A DNA stretch of 8,301 nucleotides from NCBI GenBank assembly GCA_902479205.1, contig CABSNX010000081.1:1-8301 (forward strand). Direction: 5' to 3'. The position numbers and the translations under genes were made by a program. A model generated the notes under the pieces. It did not search any database, had not been told where the DNA came from, and saw only the letters and a list, made by a program, of their open reading frames with translations. Numbering within the stretch: the stretch's first letter is position 1; each line of letters begins with the position of its first letter. This DNA comes from an uncultured Collinsella sp. Lineage in GTDB: Bacteria; Actinomycetota; Coriobacteriia; Coriobacteriales; Coriobacteriaceae. Shown here piece after piece: positions 4,573 to 8,301 of this stretch.

Positions 4573-6015
4573 ATGCCAGAAGAGATAAAGACTGCGGTTA
4601 TCTATGCCCGCTTCTCGTGCTCGAAGCAGCGCGAGGCCTCGATTGACGACCAGCTGCGCGTCTGCCGCGACTGGTGCGCGCGCGAGGGCTACGCCATCGT
4701 CGGGGAGTACTCCGATTACGCCATGAGTGGCCGCAGCGACGACCGCCCCCAGTTCCAGAAGATGATAGCGAACGCGGGCGAATCGGACATCGTGCTCGTG
4801 TACATGATGGACCGCTTCTCGCGCGACGAGTACGACGCCCCGGCATACAAGCACGAGCTGCGCAAGAGGGGCGTCGAGGTCGTGTCGGCCATGGAGGCCA
4901 TGCCGGACGGCCCCGAGCGCATCCTGATCGAGAAGATATACGAGGGCCTCGCGGCCGTGGAATCGGTCAAGACCTCCATGAGGACGCGCAGGGGCATGGA
5001 GGGCAACGCCCTCAAGTGCAAGACCAACGGCGTGCGCGTCTACGGTTACGGACGGAATGACGACGACGAGTACGTGGTGAACGAGGACGAGGCCGCGATA
5101 GTGCGGGAGGCGTTCCGGCGCTCATGCGACCACGAGCCGGTCGACTCCATCGCCAGCGACTTCGCGCGGCGCGGCGTGACCACTAGGACGGGCAGGCCGT
5201 GCGGCTACTCGATGGTGTACCAGATGCTCCACAACAGGAAGTACACGGGCTTCTACTCGTGGGGAGGCATAGAGGTGGACGGCGGCATGCCCCAGATTAT
5301 CGACAAGGCGACCTTCGCGATGGCCCAGGAGGTGAAGCCGAGGAAGCGCCGGGCCTCGGAGGACTGGGGCACGTTCGCGCTTTCCGGCAGGGCGATCTGC
5401 TCGGAGTGCGGCCACAATATGGCAGGGACGTCGGGCCGTGGCAAGAAGAACGTCAAGTACGAGTATTACGGCTGCCGCTGCGGGGCCAAGCCCGTTAGGC
5501 GCGACTGGCTCGAGTACGAGCTGGCCGAGGCCATCAGGGGGATGCTGCGCGACCGCGAGACGGCCCTCCGCATATCCCACATGCTCTGGGACGAGCCGGA
5601 GCCGGAGATAGCCGACGCGCGCAGGCGGGCCATGGCGTCGAAGCGCAAGGCCGAGAACGGCCTCCAGAACATCATGGCCGCCATCGAGCAGGGTATCGTG
5701 ATACCCGAGTTCACCGACCGCATAGCCCAGCTTCAGGCCCAGAAGGCCCGCGCCGAGCGCGATCTGGCCTCCTACGACGAGGCGCGCATCGACCCCGAGG
5801 AGTTCGCGGACTTCCTCCAGTGCGGCGGCGGGATGGACGACGCGGCCGTCCTCGATTCCTTTGTATATCAGGTGATGGTGACGCCGGAGGAGTGCGTGGC
5901 CACGCTCTACTGCGACGACGAACGCAACGAACCCGCACGACTAAGCATCGCACGGGTTCGCACATTTTCGGGTTGGTGCCCCCAGCGGGATTCGAACCCG
6001 CGATATCCACCTTGA
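4573..6015 (+). CDS. int: large serine recombinase (phage integrase), C-terminus overlapping tRNA-Glu
   Basis: This 480-residue serine integrase joins phage and host attachment sites by concerted double-strand breaks. Residues 7-145 are the resolvase catalytic domain: YARFS with nucleophile Ser15, then DRFSRD holding Asp80, Arg81 and Arg84. Residues 155-260 are the recombinase DNA-binding domain. Cys276, Cys279, Cys301 and Cys303 form the zinc ribbon, and residues 345-402 a coiled coil, the part that controls integration direction in this family. GGAGG stands about 12 bases before the ATG. The last 13 residues (WCPQRDSNPRYPP) are read from the antisense strand of the tRNA gene, and the TGA lies in the anticodon loop. 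The tail on the free phage genome may therefore differ. No excision factor is recognised here. Confidence 0.95.
   Translation: MPEEIKTAVIYARFSCSKQREASIDDQLRVCRDWCAREGYAIVGEYSDYAMSGRSDDRPQFQKMIANAGESDIVLVYMMDRFSRDEYDAPAYKHELRKRGVEVVSAMEAMPDGPERILIEKIYEGLAAVESVKTSMRTRRGMEGNALKCKTNGVRVYGYGRNDDDEYVVNEDEAAIVREAFRRSCDHEPVDSIASDFARRGVTTRTGRPCGYSMVYQMLHNRKYTGFYSWGGIEVDGGMPQIIDKATFAMAQEVKPRKRRASEDWGTFALSGRAICSECGHNMAGTSGRGKKNVKYEYYGCRCGAKPVRRDWLEYELAEAIRGMLRDRETALRISHMLWDEPEPEIADARRRAMASKRKAENGLQNIMAAIEQGIVIPEFTDRIAQLQAQKARAERDLASYDEARIDPEEFADFLQCGGGMDDAAVLDSFVYQVMVTPEECVATLYCDDERNEPARLSIARVRTFSGWCPQRDSNPRYPP
5928..5960. repeat. inverted repeat resembling the tRNA T-arm, next to the attachment site
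   Basis: CGAACCCGCACGA (5928-5940) and TCGCACGGGTTCG (5948-5960) form an imperfect palindrome. As minus-strand RNA all 13 positions pair if two G-U pairs are allowed; as plus-strand RNA two positions mismatch. The nine bases CGAACCCGC recur at 5993-6001 in the tRNA T-arm. It may be a terminator for the tRNA or integrase transcript, although neither side has a good T-run, or part of the recombinase binding region. Confidence 0.55.
5974..6015. other. inferred phage-host hybrid attachment site (att) in the tRNA 3' half
   Basis: The integrase frame continues into the tRNA gene while the tRNA is complete, so the phage-chromosome junction should lie in or beside the shared stretch from the CCA end to the anticodon loop. 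The exact crossover dinucleotide cannot be seen without the other phage end. Boundaries given are only the integrase/tRNA overlap. Confidence 0.5.
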
Positions 6016-6050
6016 AAGGGTGGCGTCCTTGGCCGCTAGACGATGGGGAC
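5974..6050 (-). tRNA. tRNA-Glu (anticodon TTC), CCA end encoded
   Basis: The minus strand folds into a full 77-base cloverleaf. The acceptor stem GTCCCCA/TGGGGGC has one G-U pair, the D-arm is four base pairs, and the anticodon arm is CCACC-CTTTCAA-GGTGG with anticodon TTC. The variable loop has five bases, the T-arm is GCGGG-TTCGAAT-CCCGC, the discriminator is A, and CCA is encoded. TTC reads the glutamate codons GAA and GAG. Despite the phage beside its 3' end the gene is intact, as expected when the phage carries or preserves the 3' part. The flanking sequence beyond CCA is now the integrase gene, so its original terminator has probably been displaced. Confidence 0.96.
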
Positions 6051-6060
6051 AGCGGGAAAG

Positions 6061-6069
6061 AGTATAGCA
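6061..6069 (-). promoter_or_regulatory. extended -10 promoter of tRNA-Glu
   Basis: The minus strand reads TGCTATACT, an extended -10 box (TGnTATACT), ending 10 bases before the tRNA 5' end. No good -35 is found at the usual distance. A run of six T on the plus strand (6073-6078) lies just upstream of the box. Confidence 0.65.
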
Positions 6070-6106
6070 GACTTTTTTGCCGGCGCGTATATCGTTGGCA
6101 AACTGG

Positions 6107-6122
6107 AAAACCACCACAAAGG
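6107..6122 (+). repeat. 16-base direct repeat, copy 1
   Basis: AAAACCACCACAAAGG occurs here and again at 6305-6320. The inner twelve bases recur inverted at 6330-6341. The sequence bounds the repeat element between tRNA-Glu and murT-gatD. Confidence 0.85.
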
Positions 6123-6150
6123 AGTAGGCTTCTATTCCGATTTTCAAATA

Positions 6151-6285
6151 TCTCAATCTGTAACATCTGGGCGGGCAAATCGGCTCTATCTGTTACAGAT
6201 CGAGACAGACGGCAGGCGTCGGGACGAACATCTCATTCTGTAACAGCAAGACGACTTTTAACGGTCTAAATGTTACAGATTGAGA
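6151..6285. repeat. four 15-base boxes, alternating orientation, exact 40-base period
   Basis: Boxes start at 6151, 6191, 6231 and 6271. Boxes 1 and 3 read TCTCAATCTGTAACA and TCTCATTCTGTAACA; boxes 2 and 4 read the reverse complement, TGTTACAGATCGAGA and TGTTACAGATTGAGA. Boxes 1 and 4 are identical after inversion, the others differ by one base. The 25-base spacers are unrelated to each other. The array could be a multi-site operator, a folded RNA of two hairpins, or part of a dispersed intergenic repeat. Confidence 0.85.
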
Positions 6286-6304
6286 CAAACCGCTGGGACG
6301 GGGC

Positions 6305-6341
6305 AAAACCACCACAAAGGTGGCTGTCCCCTTTGTGGTGG
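6305..6341 (-). terminator. rho-independent terminator after murT-gatD
   Basis: On the minus strand a perfect 12-base stem (6330-6341 with 6309-6320) and nine-base loop are followed by TTTT. It begins eight bases after the murT-gatD stop codon. The right stem is shared with the repeat element. Confidence 0.75.
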
Positions 6342-6348
6342 CGGGGCG

Positions 6349-8267
6349 TTAGGGGAGGAGCTTCATGGCGGCGTCGTGGGCGGCGTGCTCGTAGGTGTCG
6401 TCGAGGGACTTGAGCGGCAGCAGGGCTGTGGCCTGTGCATCGCCGCGGCGCTCGAGGGCGTGCGCGATGAGCCAGTCGGCGAGCTCGGGGTTCTTGGGCA
6501 GCGCCGGGCCATGCAGGTACGTGCCGATGACGCCCTTGTAGATCAGACCCTCAAAGCCGTCGTCTCCGTTGTTGCCGGTGCCCGTGACGACGGACGTTCC
6601 AAGCGGCGTGGCATCTGCGTCGAGCAGAGTGCGGCCGCCGTGGTTCTCGAATCCCACAAAGGGCTCGGGTGCCAGGTCGGTCTTGACGGCGACGTTGCCG
6701 ATCAGACGGTCGGAGCCGCGCACGGTCTCGGCGGCAATGATGCCCATGCCCTCAATGCGATTTTCGCCCATATAGTACGAACGGCCGAGCAGCTGATAGC
6801 TGCCGCAGATGGCGAGCAGCGAGCCGCCGTCCTCAACATAGGCCGCAACCTTGTCTTTTTGAGCGAGCAGCTCGTGTGCCACAGCCAACTGATCGCGGTC
6901 GGAGCCGCCGCCCATCATGACGATATCGGCATCATGCAGATCGAGCGACTCGCCCATACGGACCTCGTCCACGCGCACGGGAATGCCGCGCCAGGCGCAG
7001 CGGCGCTCGAGAGCGATGACGTTGCCGCCGTCGCCGTAGAGGTTGAGGGCATCGGGGTACAGATAGACGATGCGCAGCGGGCGCGAAAGCTCGGTCGGCG
7101 CGACGCCGACGGGGACAGCGCTCCCATCGGCGCGTGTTACGGCGCAGGAGGCAACCGAGCTCGCATCGGTATCCTTAAGCCCGTCGAGCTCCTTGACCAG
7201 CGGCGGAAAGGCCGTGTAGTTGGCGACGGCGTAGAAAGTGTCGCCAGCCTCCTCGTCTGCCACGGCGCCGATTGCCTGCTCGATATTCGAGATGATGGCG
7301 GCGTCGATGCCGGCGTACTTGAGGCGCACCTGCATGTCGTGCGCGCGCGTGCCTCCGGCAAAGGCGACAAGACCCGGCGTGTCGGCGATGCGCTCAAAGT
7401 CGACGTCGTAGATCCACGATACATCGTGGCCGTCGGCATCGTTGTCGTTGAGGAAGAAGGCGCAGAGCCTGCCGCCTGCCGTTTTAATGGACTGAATCTG
7501 GCGATCGAAACCCACGGGATTTTTGGCCAGGTTTGCCTCGACGGTACGGCCGGCGATCTCCCAGCGGCCCATACGCCCGCCGGCGGGGATGTAGGCATCG
7601 AGCGTGGGCTGCAGATGCGCCGCGTCCACGCCCAGCTCGTGGGCGGCGAAGAAGGCTGCGGCTACGTTGTAGACCATGTACAGGCCGTTGTAGCGCGTGG
7701 CGATGTGTACGGCAGCCGCGTCGGGCGCAGATCCAAAGACCAGGTCAAAGCCGTAGCCGTCGCAGCCGAGCTCCACGCCCGCCACGCGACGGACAAGCCC
7801 AGGGCGGGCCCAGCCGCACGAGGGGCAATGGTATGCGCCAAGCTGTCCGTACTGCACATAGTCGTACTCCAACGGCGCGTTACATTGCGAGCAAAAACGC
7901 GAGTCGCTAATGCGATCGGACTCGGTGCCCGTGGCACCGTCGATGCCAAAGGCGATGCTTGCATTGGGAACGCGCGCGGCGATCGCGGCACACAGCGGGT
8001 CGTCTGCGTTGTAGATGAGCGTCGTTGCCGGTGAAAGCTCCAGCGCGTGGGCGATGACGTCCTGGGTGTGGTCGATCTCGCCGTAACGGTCCAGCTGGTC
8101 GCGGAACAGGTTGAGCAGCACAAAGTACGTCGGCTTGAGCTTGGGCAGAACGCGTACGGTGTAGAGCTCGTCGCACTCAAAAACGCCCACGCGCTTGCCG
8201 CTGCTGGTGTGCTTAAGGCCGCCGCGGGCCTCGAGCAGAGCACCCACCACACCAGGCTCCATATTGT
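6349..8267 (-). CDS. murT-gatD: MurT-GatD fusion: lipid II isoglutaminyl synthase, 5'-truncated
   Basis: The enzyme amidates the alpha-carboxyl of D-Glu in lipid II on the cytoplasmic face, using glutamine and ATP. Numbering from the first visible Met, residues 1-340 are MurT: NLFRDQLDRYGEID (51-64), the ADDP motif (86-89), zinc-ribbon Cys124, Cys127, Cys146 and Cys149, NLAKNPVGFD (244-253), and NDNDADGHDVSWIYD (272-286), the segment holding the MurT aspartate that joins the amidotransferase triad. After a linker (about 360-395), residues 396-600 are GatD, with nucleophile Cys486 in AICGSYQ and His584 in TYLHGP. In S. aureus these are separate proteins. About 100 residues, including the ATP-binding GTNGKT loop, are lost to the library end; the true start is outside. 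The last whole genomic codon is Asn just before this Met. Confidence 0.93.
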
Positions 8268-8301
8268 CTGTCTCTTATACACATCTGACGCTGCCGACGA
8301 A
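8268..8301 (-). other. Nextera i5-side sequencing adapter (not genomic)
   Basis: Bases 8268-8300 are the reverse complement of the 33-base Nextera read-1 adapter, starting CTGTCTCTTATACACATCT. Base 8301 would be the first base of the i5 index. The apparent start of murT-gatD near 8262 is therefore only the first Met inside the insert. Confidence 0.97.

Larger units (their letters stand above)
6111..6341. repeat. 231-base intergenic repeat element with 12-base terminal inverted repeats
   Basis: The segment begins with CCACCACAAAGG and ends with its exact reverse complement CCTTTGTGGTGG. A third copy at 6309-6320 forms the terminator hairpin with the right end. Inside are the four regularly spaced 15-base boxes. 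No coding region fits. The structure is like a small non-coding mobile or mosaic intergenic element (MITE- or BIME-like), but I see no convincing target duplication. It makes up nearly all of the 298-base gap between the tRNA and murT-gatD. Confidence 0.6.

Noticed and set aside
4378..4854. 158-residue minus-strand ORF across the HIRAN and integrase genes
   Set aside because: It is antisense to two well-supported genes, has no ribosome site that I could identify, and has no recognisable domain.
5961..5973. Exact crossover dinucleotide of the integrase
   Set aside because: It cannot be fixed without the second phage end or an uninfected reference; I only give the overlap region.
6043..6269. 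Short ORFs in the tRNA to murT-gatD gap
   Set aside because: They run through the tRNA promoter and repeat boxes, have no ribosome site, and encode no recognisable protein.
6151..6285. CRISPR array
   Set aside because: Spacing is regular and spacers differ, but repeats are only 15 bases, alternate in orientation, and no cas gene is near.
6280..8034. 584-residue plus-strand ORF
   Set aside because: It is the antisense shadow of murT-gatD. Long open antisense frames are common in GC-rich genes, and no family pattern is seen in it.
7662..8282. Minus-strand ORF of 206 residues beginning MYKRQ
   Set aside because: It starts in the right-hand adapter and lies in another frame of murT-gatD.

Overview
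The window is one tagmented library molecule: Nextera adapter sequence lies at both ends (1-46 and 8268-8300), leaving 8,221 bases of genomic DNA (47-8267). The DNA is GC-rich. It joins the integrase end of a temperate phage (prophage) to host chromosome at a tRNA-Glu gene. The host looks like a member of the Actinomycetota, most likely a Coriobacteriia gut bacterium of the Collinsella type. That assignment is an inference from base composition, the MurT/GatD gene and the style of intergenic repeats; nothing here proves it.

Left part (47-3154, minus strand): an early phage operon read leftwards. From its promoter side it encodes a small Cro-like HTH protein, a 26-residue very basic peptide, a DNA-binding protein with HTH and zinc ribbon, a one-helix membrane protein, a 111-residue unknown, a RusA-type Holliday junction resolvase, three unknowns of 106, 98 and 160 residues, and the N-terminal part of an ERF-type single-strand annealing protein cut by the library end. 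Most gene junctions overlap (ATGA, TAATG, TGATG), so the operon is tightly coupled in translation.

Middle (3155-4503): a lysogeny switch. A 109-base divergent intergenic region holds three copies of a 16-base operator with consensus GTACAAA-NN-TTTGTAC. Rightwards lie a single-HTH protein, a repressor with two tandem HTH domains, and a HIRAN-domain protein with two predicted membrane helices.

Insertion junction (4573-6050): a 480-residue large serine recombinase, whose last 13 codons are the antisense of a complete tRNA-Glu(TTC) gene. Its stop codon falls in the anticodon loop. The phage therefore inserted at the 3' end of this tRNA, and one hybrid attachment site lies here; the other phage end is outside the window.

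Right part (6051-8267): chromosome. After the tRNA promoter comes a roughly 230-base intergenic repeat element with 12-base terminal inverted repeats and four 15-base boxes at an exact 40-base period in alternating orientation. Next is a terminator, then a 5'-truncated gene in which MurT and GatD, the two subunits of the peptidoglycan glutamate amidation enzyme, are fused in one reading frame.

The strongest leads are the HIRAN-membrane protein in the lysogeny module, the 40-base-period box array, the coupled 26-residue peptide, the integrase/tRNA overlap and the MurT-GatD fusion.
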